Shown here one piece after another: positions 27,655 to 36,461 of a stretch of DNA of 64,000 nucleotides. How positions within the stretch are numbered: position 1 is the stretch's first letter; each line of letters starts with the position of its first letter. Where the stretch lies: the NCBI GenBank assembly GCA_016713105.1, contig JADJPS010000017.1, positions 496,001 through 560,000 on the forward strand, given 5' to 3'. The notes under the pieces are model-generated. The model saw only the letters and a program-made list of their open reading frames with translations. It had not been told where the DNA came from and searched no databases. The position numbers and the translations under genes were made by a program. Source of the DNA: Devosia sp. GTDB taxonomy: Bacteria > Pseudomonadota > Alphaproteobacteria > Rhizobiales > Devosiaceae.

Positions 27655-28496
27655 GCGAGGCCCTGCTCTCCGTCCGCGACCTCAGTGTCGAGTTCGTCAC
27701 CTACGGCCAGACCAACAAGGTGCTCAGAGGCGTCTCGCTCGATGTTCCGGCGCACAGCCAGGTGGCGCTGGTCGGCGAGAGCGGCTCCGGCAAGTCGGTG
27801 ACCATGAAGGCGATCATGGGGCTCTTGCGCTCGCCGCCGGCCCGCATCACCGGCGGGCAGTTACTCTACGACGGTCGCGATCTGCAGACCCTGCCGCATC
27901 GCGAACGGCTGAAGCTGCGCGGCACCTCGATGTCGATGGTGTTCCAGGACCCGATGAGTTCGCTCAATCCGGTGTTCACCATCGGCGATCAGATGGGCAC
28001 CATCCTCAAGTATGCCGACCGTCGGCTTGGCCGGGTGCGGTCCGGCAGGGAGCGCCAGGCGCGCGTCCAGGAGGTTCTGTCGCAGGTGCGCATGCGCGAG
28101 CCCGAGCGCGTCGCCCGATCCTACCCCATCATGCTGTCGGGCGGCATGCGGCAACGGGTGCTGATCGCCATGGCGCTGCTCTCCGAGCCGCGGCTGCTGA
28201 TCGCGGACGAGCCGGGCACGGCACTCGATGTCACCACGCAGGCGCAGATCCTCAAGCTCCTCAAGGACCTGGTCGAGGCACGCGGCCTGGCGCTGATGAT
28301 GATCACGCACAATCTGGGCGTCGTCCGCGAGACCTCCAGCTACGTCTACGTGATGAACAAGGGCGTCGTGGTCGAGCATGGCCCGACCGCCGAGCTGTTT
28401 GCCGCGCCACGGGACGCTTACACGCAGGCCCTGATCGCGGCGGTGCCGCGGCTCACCGGCGGGACCCGCTTCGGACGGCGGGAGGCGATACCATGA
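27651..28496 (+). CDS. ABC transporter ATP-binding protein (DppD-like)
   Basis: 281 residues. Walker A GESGSGKSVTMK, Q-loop VFQDPMSSLNP, an unusual signature LSGGMRQRVLIAMAL as in DppD/OppD, Walker B LLIADEPGTALDVT and H-loop MITHN. The C-terminal extension is short, and the Cys-rich Fe-S motif of some OppD proteins is not seen. Four-base overlaps link it to both neighbours, so the importer genes are translationally coupled. Confidence 0.92.
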   Translation: MSEALLSVRDLSVEFVTYGQTNKVLRGVSLDVPAHSQVALVGESGSGKSVTMKAIMGLLRSPPARITGGQLLYDGRDLQTLPHRERLKLRGTSMSMVFQDPMSSLNPVFTIGDQMGTILKYADRRLGRVRSGRERQARVQEVLSQVRMREPERVARSYPIMLSGGMRQRVLIAMALLSEPRLLIADEPGTALDVTTQAQILKLLKDLVEARGLALMMITHNLGVVRETSSYVYVMNKGVVVEHGPTAELFAAPRDAYTQALIAAVPRLTGGTRFGRREAIP

Positions 28497-29383
28497 CCGC
28501 CCGTCCGATGCTCGAGCTGGTCGGGCTATCCAAGCACTTCCCGGTGCGCAGCCCGTTCGGGCGCATCACCGGGGCCGTCAGGGCGGTCGACACCGTCTCG
28601 CTGACCATCCCGCGGGGTGGCGTCTACGGCCTTGCCGGCGAAAGCGGCTCGGGCAAATCCACCATCGCGCGCATGATCATGGGACTGACCCGGCCGACAG
28701 CCGGCGACATCCTGCTCGACGGCGAGAACATCACCGGCCAGGCCGGTACCCGCGCCTATGGCCGCAAGGTGCAGATGGTGTTCCAGAATCCGGGCTCCTC
28801 GCTCAACCCGCGGCGCACGATCGGCCAGTCGATCGCGGTGCCGCTCGAGGCGCACGCCTATCCGCGCGCCGGCCGGGCCGCCCGGATCGGCGAACTGCTC
28901 GACATGGTGCAGCTTCCGGCGGACTTCGCCCGGCGCTACCCGCATGAACTGTCGGGTGGCCAGAAGCAGCGCGTGGCAATCGCGCGGGCCCTTGCCGTGG
29001 CACCCAAGCTGATCGTCCTCGATGAACCGACTTCGGCGCTCGATGTCTCCGTGCAGGCGCGGCTCATCGACCTGCTGGTCGATCTCGGGCGCCAGCTCGA
29101 GCTCACCTATCTGTTCATTTCCCACGACCTCAGCCTGATGCGGAACTTCGCCGAAGAGGTCGGGGTGCTCTACCTCGGCAGGATCGTCGAGACCGGTCCG
29201 ACGGCATCCGTCTTCGAGCACCCCGCACACGACTACACGCGCCTGCTGCTCGCCTCGGTCCCGGTGATCTCGGCCGAGGAGGAGGCCATGCGACCCAGGA
29301 TCGAGCTCATCGACGGCGAGATCCCGACGGCCGAAAAGCTGCTGGCGCGACGCCAGGCCTCGCACCTACCCCAAGACCCATAA
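28493..29383 (+). CDS. ABC transporter ATP-binding protein (DppF-like)
   Basis: 296 residues from the ATG that overlaps the DppD-like stop; the frame upstream is only the shadow of that gene. Walker A GESGSGKSTIARM, Q-loop MVFQNPGSSLNPR, signature LSGGQKQRVAIARAL, Walker B IVLDEPTSALDVS and H-loop FISHD, with the oligopeptide transporter C-terminal region. Second ATPase of the importer. 26 bases separate it from the hydantoinase-like gene. Confidence 0.92.
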   Translation: MTARPMLELVGLSKHFPVRSPFGRITGAVRAVDTVSLTIPRGGVYGLAGESGSGKSTIARMIMGLTRPTAGDILLDGENITGQAGTRAYGRKVQMVFQNPGSSLNPRRTIGQSIAVPLEAHAYPRAGRAARIGELLDMVQLPADFARRYPHELSGGQKQRVAIARALAVAPKLIVLDEPTSALDVSVQARLIDLLVDLGRQLELTYLFISHDLSLMRNFAEEVGVLYLGRIVETGPTASVFEHPAHDYTRLLLASVPVISAEEEAMRPRIELIDGEIPTAEKLLARRQASHLPQDP

Positions 29384-29409
29384 GGGCGCTTTCAAGCAAG
29401 GATCTTCCA

Positions 29410-30957
29410 ATGATCAGAATCGGCATCGATGTCGGCGGCACCAATACGGACGCGGTCGTCATGGACGGGACCCAGGTGATCGCCGGGGTGAAGGCCGCGA
29501 CCACCCCTGATGTCATGACCGGCGTGGTCAACGCGCTGCGCGACGTGCTCGCGGCCTCCGGCATGGACGCCGGCAAGGTCGACGTGGTGATGATCGGCAC
29601 GACCCATTTCACCAATGCCGTGGTGCAGCGCCGCGATCTCGCCCAGACGGCCGCGGTGCGGCTGGGTCTGCCCGCCACCGCATCGCTGCCGCCCATGGTG
29701 GACTGGCCCGAGGACCTCAAGCGGGCGATCGGCGGTCATACCTACCTCGCACATGGCGGTAATGAGTTCGACGGTCGGGTGATCTCGCCGCTCGACGAGG
29801 CCGAGCTGCTCGGCATCGCCGCCGACATCGCCGCCAAGCGGATCAACACCGTCGCGATCAGTTCGGTGTTCTCGCCGGTGAGTTCCGATTTCGAGAAGCA
29901 GGCCGGCGAGATCTTCGCGCGGGCCCTGCCGGGCGCCCACATCACCCTGTCGCACGAGATCGGCCGCATCGGGCTGCTCGAGCGCGAGAACGCCGCGATC
30001 ATGAATGCGTGCCTGCGTGACCTCAGCGCCCACGTGATCGAGGCGTTCCGCAAGGCCATCGCCGAGACCGGCATCGGAGGCAAGTTCTTCCTCACACAGA
30101 ACGACGGCACCCTGATGGACGCTGCTTTCGCCGAGAAGTTTCCGGTGCTGACCTTTGCATCGGGGCCGACCAACTCGATGCGCGGCGCAGCGTTCCTGTC
30201 GGGCGTCAAGGACGCGATCGTGGTCGATATCGGCGGCACGACCTCGGATGTCGGCTCGTTGCAGAAAGGCTTTCCGCGCCAGGCCACCGTGGCCGTGGAG
30301 GTGGGCGGCGTGCGCACCAATTTCCGCATGCCGGACGTGTTCTCGATCGGGCTGGGCGGCGGCTCCCACGTGGTCGAGACGGCCCAGGGGATCACCGTCG
30401 GCCCGACCTCGGTCGGCTACCGCATCATCACCGAAGCGCTGATCTTCGGCGGCAAGACGCTCACCACCTCGGACGTCGTGGTGGCTGCGGGGCGCTACGA
30501 TCTGGGCGACCGCTCCAGGGTTGGCCACATCACACCCGACTTCATCGCCCGCACCCAGACCCGCATCATGCAGATGCTGGAGGACTGCGTCGAGCGCTCG
30601 CGGCTTTCGCCCGAGCCTTTGCCGGTGATCGTCGTCGGCGGCGGCTCGATACTCGTCGACGGGCCGATCGGCGGGCTCGAGGTGGTCAAGCCCAATCACT
30701 TCGCCGTCGCCAACGCAGTCGGGGCTGCGATCGCCCAGGTCTCGGGCGAGATCGATCGCGTCTACGCGCTGGCCGAGATCAGCCGCGATGCCGCCCTGGC
30801 CGATGCCAAGGAGCGTGCCACTGAGGCCGCTGTTGCCGCCGGAGCGCGCCGCGACTCGATCGAGATCGTCGACGTCGAGGACGTGCCGCTCGCCTACCTC
30901 CCCGGCAACGCCACCCGCGTCCGCGTCAAGGCGGTGGGAGAATTGCATGTCGCGTGA
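29410..30957 (+). CDS. Hydantoinase/oxoprolinase A-like protein
   Basis: 515 residues, ASKHA fold. N-terminal GIDVGGTNTDAVVMDG and central VVDIGGTTSDVG are the two phosphate-binding motifs; GLGGGSHVVE lies between the latter and the C-terminal region VVGGGSILVDG. HyuA proteins cleave 5-membered cyclic amides such as hydantoins or 5-oxoproline, usually with a HyuB partner and ATP. There is no HyuB gene here; instead two DUF917 genes follow. It overlaps the first of these by 11 bases. Placement after a peptide-type importer suggests ATP-driven opening of an imported cyclic amide. Confidence 0.88.
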   Translation: MIRIGIDVGGTNTDAVVMDGTQVIAGVKAATTPDVMTGVVNALRDVLAASGMDAGKVDVVMIGTTHFTNAVVQRRDLAQTAAVRLGLPATASLPPMVDWPEDLKRAIGGHTYLAHGGNEFDGRVISPLDEAELLGIAADIAAKRINTVAISSVFSPVSSDFEKQAGEIFARALPGAHITLSHEIGRIGLLERENAAIMNACLRDLSAHVIEAFRKAIAETGIGGKFFLTQNDGTLMDAAFAEKFPVLTFASGPTNSMRGAAFLSGVKDAIVVDIGGTTSDVGSLQKGFPRQATVAVEVGGVRTNFRMPDVFSIGLGGGSHVVETAQGITVGPTSVGYRIITEALIFGGKTLTTSDVVVAAGRYDLGDRSRVGHITPDFIARTQTRIMQMLEDCVERSRLSPEPLPVIVVGGGSILVDGPIGGLEVVKPNHFAVANAVGAAIAQVSGEIDRVYALAEISRDAALADAKERATEAAVAAGARRDSIEIVDVEDVPLAYLPGNATRVRVKAVGELHVA

Positions 30958-32041
30958 GATCTACCGGCTCACCGAAGCCGATCTCGAGCCCCTCGCCGTC
31001 GGCGCGGCGCTGCTCGGCACCGGCGGTGGCGGCAACCCGTATGTGGGATTTCTCAGGGCGCGCGAGATCTTCCGGCAGGGCGCGGCGGTGCCGCTGCTCG
31101 ATCCGGCGTCGCTGACCGAGGCGGACTGGATCGGCGAGGTCGGCGGCATCGGCGCCCCGGTCGTCTCGATCGAGAAGTTCGAGCAGGGCGACGAGGGCAC
31201 CAGGGCGCTGCGGGCCGTCGAGGAGGTGCTCGGCATCAGGGTCGTCGCACTGATCTCCGGGGAGATCGGCGGCGCCAACGCCATGGAACCGGTGATCACC
31301 GCGGCGCGCGCGGGCCTGGCCGTGGTCGACGGCGACGGCATGGGCCGGGCCTTCCCGGAGGTGCAGATGTGCACTTTCTTCATCTACGGCGCCCGCCCGT
31401 CGCCGGCCGCCATTGCCGACGAGAAGGGCAATGTCGTGGTCTACCGCAACGTCATCGACATGTACTGGCTCGAGCGACTCGCCCGCCACACCACGGTGGA
31501 CATGGGCGCCACCGCGATGCTGGCCCTGCCGCCGATGCGCGGCGACTTCGTCCGTCGTACCGCGGTGCCCGGCACCGTGATGCAGGCCATTGCGATCGGG
31601 CGGACCATCAAGCAGGCCCGGGCGAAGCGGCAGAACGTCGTCGACCGCGTCCTCGAGACCACGGGCGGCAGGCTGTTCTTCACCGGCAAGATCACCGATA
31701 TCCGTCGCCATCTGGTCGGCGGCTTCGCCCGCGGCGAGGCGATCCTGAGCGGCACCGGCGACTGGGTCGGCTCGGAGGGCCGGATCGCCATCCAGAACGA
31801 GAACCTTGTGCTCTGGGTCGATGGCGTACCGGTGATCATGGTGCCCGACCTGATCGTCAATCTCGAATTCGACACCGGCGAGCCGCTGACCACCGAGGTG
31901 CTGCGCTACGGGCAGCGCCTTGCCGTGCTCGGCCTGCCGGCCCACGACCTGCTCAAGACTCCGGAAGCCCTCAAGGTCATCGGACCGGCGGCCTTCGGCT
32001 ATCCCGAACTCAGCTTCTCACCGCTTGGCGCGGCCGCCTGA
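30947..32041 (+). CDS. DUF917 (S-methyl thiohydantoin desulfurase family) protein, copy 1
   Basis: 364 residues. The family hallmark near the N-terminus is LLGTGGGGNPYVG, followed by VDGDGMGRAFPE in the middle and a C-terminal beta-rich domain with VPDLIVNLEFDTGEP. DUF917 is now linked in family databases to S-methyl thiohydantoin desulfurase activity; most members are uncharacterised and many lie beside hydantoinase A genes, as here. The ATG is inside the end of the hyuA-like gene with GGTGGGAG upstream, so translation is coupled. The second, divergent paralogue follows after 11 bases. Confidence 0.85.
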   Translation: MSREIYRLTEADLEPLAVGAALLGTGGGGNPYVGFLRAREIFRQGAAVPLLDPASLTEADWIGEVGGIGAPVVSIEKFEQGDEGTRALRAVEEVLGIRVVALISGEIGGANAMEPVITAARAGLAVVDGDGMGRAFPEVQMCTFFIYGARPSPAAIADEKGNVVVYRNVIDMYWLERLARHTTVDMGATAMLALPPMRGDFVRRTAVPGTVMQAIAIGRTIKQARAKRQNVVDRVLETTGGRLFFTGKITDIRRHLVGGFARGEAILSGTGDWVGSEGRIAIQNENLVLWVDGVPVIMVPDLIVNLEFDTGEPLTTEVLRYGQRLAVLGLPAHDLLKTPEALKVIGPAAFGYPELSFSPLGAAA

Positions 32042-32052
32042 AAGGACAGACC

Positions 32053-33135
32053 ATGAAGATCCTGCGCACCATCAAGGCCGAGGACATGGAAGACATCGCA
32101 ACCGGTGGCGCCATCCTGGGCACCGGCGGCGGCGGCGATCCCTATATCGGCAAGCTCATGGCCCAGGAGGCCATCAGGAAGCACGGACCGGTCAACCTCA
32201 TCGACATCGACGAACTCGCCGACGACGCCCTGGTCGTTCCCGTGGCGATGATGGGTGCGCCGACGGTGATGACCGAAAAGCTGCCGCAGGGCGACGAGCT
32301 GATCAACGCCTTCCGTGCCCTCGAGCAACTGCTGGGCAGGAAGATCGACGCGGTGCTCTGCGGCGAGGCGGGCGGCGTCAACTCCACTACCCCGTTCGTC
32401 GTTGCCGCGATGACCGGGCTGCCGCTGGTCGATGGCGATGGCATGGGGCGCGCCTATCCCGAACTGCAGATGGTGACCTTCACCATGCATGGGGTTTCGG
32501 CCACGCCGATGGTGCTCTGCGACGACAAGGGCAACTCGCTGGTGCTCAACACCGTCTCGAACGCCTGGACGGAGCGGCTGGCCCGTGCCGCGACGGTGGA
32601 GATGGGTGGCTCGGCGCTGCTGGCCTTCTACTCGATGACCGGTGCGGTGGCCAAGAAGGCCATCGTGCGGGGCACGCTGACGCTCTGCGCCCAACTCGGC
32701 GAGACGCTGCGCCAGGCCAAGGCCAGCCATGTCGATCCGGTCAACGCGGTGGTCGACAAGCTCGGCGCCAGGGTGATCTTCCACGGCCGCGTCAAGGACA
32801 TCGACCGGCGCACGGTCGGCGGCTTCGCCCGCGGCTCGGCGCGCTTCGACGGCGTCGAGGAGTGGAAGGGCCATACCTTCAAGCTCGACTTCCAGAACGA
32901 GTTCCTGATGGCCGAGCGCGATGGCGAGATCCTCGTGACCACCCCTGACCTGATCACCGTGCTCGAGGCGGAGTCCGGTCGGCCGGTCACCGCCGATGCG
33001 CTGCGCTACGGCCTCAGGCTCATTGCGCTGGCCCTCCCCTCCAATCCGCAATGGCAGAACCCGGCCGGGATCGCGCTCGTCGGCCCCCGCTACTTCGGCT
33101 ACGACGTGGACTATCGGAACTACTTCGAGGCCTGA
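32053..33135 (+). CDS. DUF917 (S-methyl thiohydantoin desulfurase family) protein, copy 2
   Basis: 360 residues. It has the same layout as the gene before it: ILGTGGGGDPYIG near the N-terminus, VDGDGMGRAYPEL, RRTVGGFARGSARFDG, and TPDLITVLEAESGRP near the C-terminus. By eye the two paralogues share the glycine-rich and DGDGMGRA motifs but are otherwise clearly divergent, so the duplication is not recent and the two may form a hetero-oligomer or act on different substrates. It lies 11 bases after copy 1. Confidence 0.85.
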   Translation: MKILRTIKAEDMEDIATGGAILGTGGGGDPYIGKLMAQEAIRKHGPVNLIDIDELADDALVVPVAMMGAPTVMTEKLPQGDELINAFRALEQLLGRKIDAVLCGEAGGVNSTTPFVVAAMTGLPLVDGDGMGRAYPELQMVTFTMHGVSATPMVLCDDKGNSLVLNTVSNAWTERLARAATVEMGGSALLAFYSMTGAVAKKAIVRGTLTLCAQLGETLRQAKASHVDPVNAVVDKLGARVIFHGRVKDIDRRTVGGFARGSARFDGVEEWKGHTFKLDFQNEFLMAERDGEILVTTPDLITVLEAESGRPVTADALRYGLRLIALALPSNPQWQNPAGIALVGPRYFGYDVDYRNYFEA

Positions 33136-33209
33136 CCCGGCCGACGCCGCTGGACAGCGGCGCCATCGGCTGGCAGCCTGCCGGCCGTCGAGAGGCTTGG
33201 AGGACCCTT

Positions 33210-34175
33210 ATGCCGCAGTATGACATGAGCCTGGCGCAGTTGCGGGAATACCGCAGCACCGCCACGCTCCCGCACGACTTCGACGACTTCTGGAACGTGA
33301 CGCTCGCCGAGGCGCGGACGCTGGCCATGCCGGCGCGTTTCGAACTGGTCGATGTCGGGCTGAGGCTGGTCGAGGTGTACGACGTCACCTTCTCCGGCTT
33401 CGGCGGACATCCGATCCGCGGCTGGTTCATTCTGCCCAGACGCCGCGATGCCGAACTGGCCTGCGTGGTCAAGTTCATCGGTTATGGCGGTGGACGCGGT
33501 TTTCCGCACGAGCACCTGATGTGGCCGACCGCCGGCTATGCCCTTCTGGTCATGGATACACGAGGCCAGGGCAGCAGCTGGTCGAAGGGTGACACACCGG
33601 ATCCCGTCGGCTCCGACCCGGCACTTCCGGGCTTCATGACGCGCGGTATCCTCGACCCCGAGACCTACTACTACCGTCGTGTCTTCACCGATGCCGTCCG
33701 GGCGATCGAGACGGCGGCGCAACATCCGGCGGTCGATCCCGGCCGCATTGCGGTAGTGGGCGGCAGCCAGGGCGGCGGCATTTCCCTTGCGGCAGCCGGA
33801 CTCGATCGGCGGGTGCGTGCGGCGATGCCGGACGTGCCGTTCCTGTGCGACTTTCCGCGCGCCGTTACCTTCACGCCGCGCGATCCGTTTCCGGAGATCT
33901 CGCGCTTCCTCGCCGTGCATCGCGACAAGGTGGAGCGGGTGTTCAGGACGCTCGCCTATTTCGACGGGGTGAACTTTGCCGCCCGCAGTTCCGCCGCCGC
34001 GCTGTTCTCGGTCGGCCTGATGGACACGATCTGCCCGCCCTCGACGGTGTTTGCCGCGTTCAACGCCTTTGCCGGCGCCGACAAGACCCTCAACGAGTAC
34101 GGCTTCAACGACCACGAGGGCGGCGGCGCGTTCCAGGAGCGGGCGCAGGTCGACTGGCTCGGCGAGCGCTTCTGA
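33210..34175 (+). CDS. Acetylxylan esterase / cephalosporin deacetylase family (AXE1) hydrolase
   Basis: 321 residues, alpha/beta hydrolase. The nucleophile motif is GGSQGGG (Ser186); Asp272 in GLMDTICPP and His302 in NDHEGGG complete a plausible catalytic triad. MDTRGQGSSW and the overall order match the AXE1 family, which removes acetyl groups from sugars and cephalosporins. There is no signal peptide, so it acts in the cytoplasm. The ATG has TTGGAGGA upstream. It lies 74 bases after the DUF917 pair and is followed, six bases on, by the convergent ribokinase gene. In this setting the substrate may be an ester side chain of the imported compound. Confidence 0.88.
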   Translation: MPQYDMSLAQLREYRSTATLPHDFDDFWNVTLAEARTLAMPARFELVDVGLRLVEVYDVTFSGFGGHPIRGWFILPRRRDAELACVVKFIGYGGGRGFPHEHLMWPTAGYALLVMDTRGQGSSWSKGDTPDPVGSDPALPGFMTRGILDPETYYYRRVFTDAVRAIETAAQHPAVDPGRIAVVGGSQGGGISLAAAGLDRRVRAAMPDVPFLCDFPRAVTFTPRDPFPEISRFLAVHRDKVERVFRTLAYFDGVNFAARSSAAALFSVGLMDTICPPSTVFAAFNAFAGADKTLNEYGFNDHEGGGAFQERAQVDWLGERF

Positions 34176-34181
34176 CGAGCG

Positions 34182-35111
34182 TCAGCCCTGCGCCAGCAGG
34201 GCTTCGATCTCGGCCCGCGTCGGCATGGACGGGGCGGTTCCGGGCTTCTGCACTGACAGTCCGGCGGTGGCGCAGCCGAAACGGACCGCCTCGGCGGCCG
34301 GCTTGCCTTCGGCGAGGGCCACGGCGAAGCCGCCGTTGAACGCGTCCCCTGCCCCGGTGGTATCGACGACGCGGGGGACCTTGAACGCCGGTACCATGAA
34401 GGTCCCCTCCGCCCCATGCAGCAGGGCGCCTTTTTCGCCGAGGGTGATCAGGGCATTGCGGGCGCCGCGCCGGACCAGATCGCGCGCCGCCGCGAGCGCA
34501 TCGTCCTCCGTCTCCACCTTCAGCCCGGTGAGCGTTGCCGCCTCGGTCTCGTTGGGGGTCACGTAGTCGCACAGGCCGTAGATCGCATCGTCGACGGGCA
34601 GCGCCGGGGCAGGGTTGAGGATGGTGGTCACCCCGTGCCGGCGGGCCAGCCGCAGGCCGACAAGCGCGGTCTCAACCGGCTGTTCGAACTGGGTCAGGAA
34701 AACCTTCGAGCCGGCGATCGCCGCTTCGGCCGCCGCCACGTCCTCCGGCGAGAGCTTCGCCGCTGCCCCGCTCTCGACAATGATGGCGTTGTTGCCGGTC
34801 TCGGTGGACACGAAGATGAAGGCCGCGCCCGTGGGAAGGCTGTCATCGATCGCCACGGCAGATGTGTCGATGCCGTCGGCGGCCCAGGCCTTCCGTGCCA
34901 TCTCGCCGAACGTGTCACGGCCGATCCGCGTGATCATCCGGGCATCGGCGCCGGCGCGCGCCGCAGCGATCGCCTGGTTCGAACCCTTGCCGCCGGGGCC
35001 GTCCTTGAAGCCCTGCCCCAGGATGGTCTCGCCCATGACCGGCAGCCGCGGCGCCTTGAACGCCAGGTCCGCAACGAAGATCCCGAGCACCGCGACTGCC
35101 GCCCGCCCCAT
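34182..35111 (-). CDS. rbsK: Ribokinase (PfkB family)
   Basis: 309 residues. It phosphorylates ribose at the 5 position with ATP. PfkB signatures: the N-terminal GGKGSNQAIAAARAG and the C-terminal DTTGAGDAFNGGFAVAL with the catalytic Asp, plus NPAPALPVDD and TPNETEA as in ribokinases. The start has GGAGGA upstream. It is the distal gene of the minus-strand LacI operon. Since a nucleoside hydrolase is encoded in the divergent operon, it would use the ribose released there. Confidence 0.92.
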   Translation of the reverse strand: MGRAAVAVLGIFVADLAFKAPRLPVMGETILGQGFKDGPGGKGSNQAIAAARAGADARMITRIGRDTFGEMARKAWAADGIDTSAVAIDDSLPTGAAFIFVSTETGNNAIIVESGAAAKLSPEDVAAAEAAIAGSKVFLTQFEQPVETALVGLRLARRHGVTTILNPAPALPVDDAIYGLCDYVTPNETEAATLTGLKVETEDDALAAARDLVRRGARNALITLGEKGALLHGAEGTFMVPAFKVPRVVDTTGAGDAFNGGFAVALAEGKPAAEAVRFGCATAGLSVQKPGTAPSMPTRAEIEALLAQG

Positions 35112-35133
35112 GTTGTCCTCCTCGATGGGCCGT

Positions 35134-35715
35134 TCAGCTCAGCTTGCCGGCCTTCAGCGCCGCCAGGACCCATTTCCGGTAGGTCTGGTCCCGACCTTCG
35201 ATTTCGGGGGACACCTTGCTGGCTTCCTCCATGAAGTAAAGATAGTCGCGCCCCATTTCCTCACCGCGCTGCGTATGCATGTCGATGGCGAAGTCCGGAA
35301 TCTCGGGCATCCGTTCGCCAAAGGCCATGCTGTGCCTGGCCCAGTTGAGCATGTCGTCGGTGGTACGGTCCTTCGGCCCCGCCGCCATCACCCGGATGGC
35401 GTGCGCGGCGAACAGGAACCGGTCGTGCTCGGGGCGCTGGAAGCGCTGGTGCATGCGATAGAGGGTGTCGATGAGGATCGGCGCCTCAGGGTTGCCTAGC
35501 CCCACGTCCTCGACCGAGATGACCGAGAGCCGGGCCCAGAGCTTTTCCTCCATCTCTGGGCTGGTGAGGTACATCTCCCAGCCCAGCAGCAGGGCATTCT
35601 CGACGAGGCCGCGGCGGATCGACTTCTGCAGGGCCGAGATCACCTCGTCGGCGGCAAAGCCGTGTTCGGTCGTGGTGCGCTGCCAAGGATCGGGTGCCTG
35701 TCGGACCTTGGTCAT
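35134..35715 (-). CDS. Stand-alone protein resembling the RarA/MgsA C-terminal (helical) domain
   Basis: 193 residues from the ATG that overlaps the preceding stop (ATGA). The sequence resembles the C-terminal part of replication-associated recombination protein A (RarA/MgsA): VISALQKSIRRG, NALLLGWEMYL, and above all ARLSVISVEDVGLGNPEAP, the counterpart of the RLxxxxSEDIGLAxP stretch, then AAHAIRVMAAGPKDRTTDD. The AAA+ ATPase core of RarA is entirely missing, and the gene sits in a sugar/nucleoside operon, not a repair one. The function is unknown; it may be an adaptor or have been recruited to another role. The similarity is by eye only. Confidence 0.7.
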   Translation of the reverse strand: MTKVRQAPDPWQRTTTEHGFAADEVISALQKSIRRGLVENALLLGWEMYLTSPEMEEKLWARLSVISVEDVGLGNPEAPILIDTLYRMHQRFQRPEHDRFLFAAHAIRVMAAGPKDRTTDDMLNWARHSMAFGERMPEIPDFAIDMHTQRGEEMGRDYLYFMEEASKVSPEIEGRDQTYRKWVLAALKAGKLS

Positions 35716-36461
35716 CGCCTGGAGACCCAGCCGGCGATCTGGTTCCACAGCGGCGCATAGCCGGCCCAGTCGCAGAAGGGTGGCGGGGCCCAGTGCGGTC
35801 CGCAATCGGAGGTGAAGGCGACCGAGCGCCCCTTGCCGAACGTGCCGGCGACGACCAGCGGGTGGCCGGCCACCCTGACCAGAACTTCGGCATCGGGCCT
35901 GGCCTCGACCTCGTTGAAGCCCAGCAGCGCCGGCCACTCGGCGGCCAGACCGGCGACGATCGGATGGCTGGGGTCACCGACATGCGGCACCACGCCCTGC
36001 GGCGACTCGACCCGGTCGTCGCGGTGGTGGAGGCGGACCGGCAGCGCCTCCTCGACGGGGGTTCCGGCCCACTTGCCCTTGGCCTCGATACCCTGGAAGG
36101 TGAGATAGCCGCCGATCATCACCAGGCCGCCGCCGCCCTCAACGTAGTCGCGGATCGAGACCAGTCGGTTCGGCAGGGGGATCGAGCGCACGAAGGTATC
36201 GGGGTGCAGCAGCAGCGTGTTGGCGCCGATGTCGGAGAGCATCACGACCTCGTAGGCCCCCAGGGCCTCGGCCGTCAGCGGGAACTCCCGCGCCGCGAGG
36301 TGGTTGGGCAGGAAGGTCACGTCCCAGCCACCGGCCTCAAGCGCCGCCTTCAGCCAGCGCACGCCTTCATTGTACTCGGTGGTGGTGAAACTGTCGAAGC
36401 CCTTGGTATGGATCGAGTGGGTGACCCAGGATTCACCGGCGATCAGCACGCGTTTGCTCAA
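35712..36461 (-). CDS. Putative class I glutamine-amidotransferase-like (ThuA-related) protein
   Basis: 249 residues. The N-terminus RVLIAGESWVTHSIHTKGFD, the middle VVMLSDIGANTLLLHPDTF and DYVEGGGGLVMIGGYLTFQG, and a C-terminal VAFTSDCGPHWAPPPFC place it in the putative glutamine amidotransferase family with a flavodoxin-like/GATase1 fold. The nucleophilic Cys of true amidotransferases is not in its usual G-C-G context, so transferase activity is doubtful. Four-base overlaps link it to the lacI gene upstream and the RarA-C-like gene downstream. Members of this family are common in sugar catabolic operons; the reaction is unknown. Confidence 0.75.
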   Translation of the reverse strand: MSKRVLIAGESWVTHSIHTKGFDSFTTTEYNEGVRWLKAALEAGGWDVTFLPNHLAAREFPLTAEALGAYEVVMLSDIGANTLLLHPDTFVRSIPLPNRLVSIRDYVEGGGGLVMIGGYLTFQGIEAKGKWAGTPVEEALPVRLHHRDDRVESPQGVVPHVGDPSHPIVAGLAAEWPALLGFNEVEARPDAEVLVRVAGHPLVVAGTFGKGRSVAFTSDCGPHWAPPPFCDWAGYAPLWNQIAGWVSRR

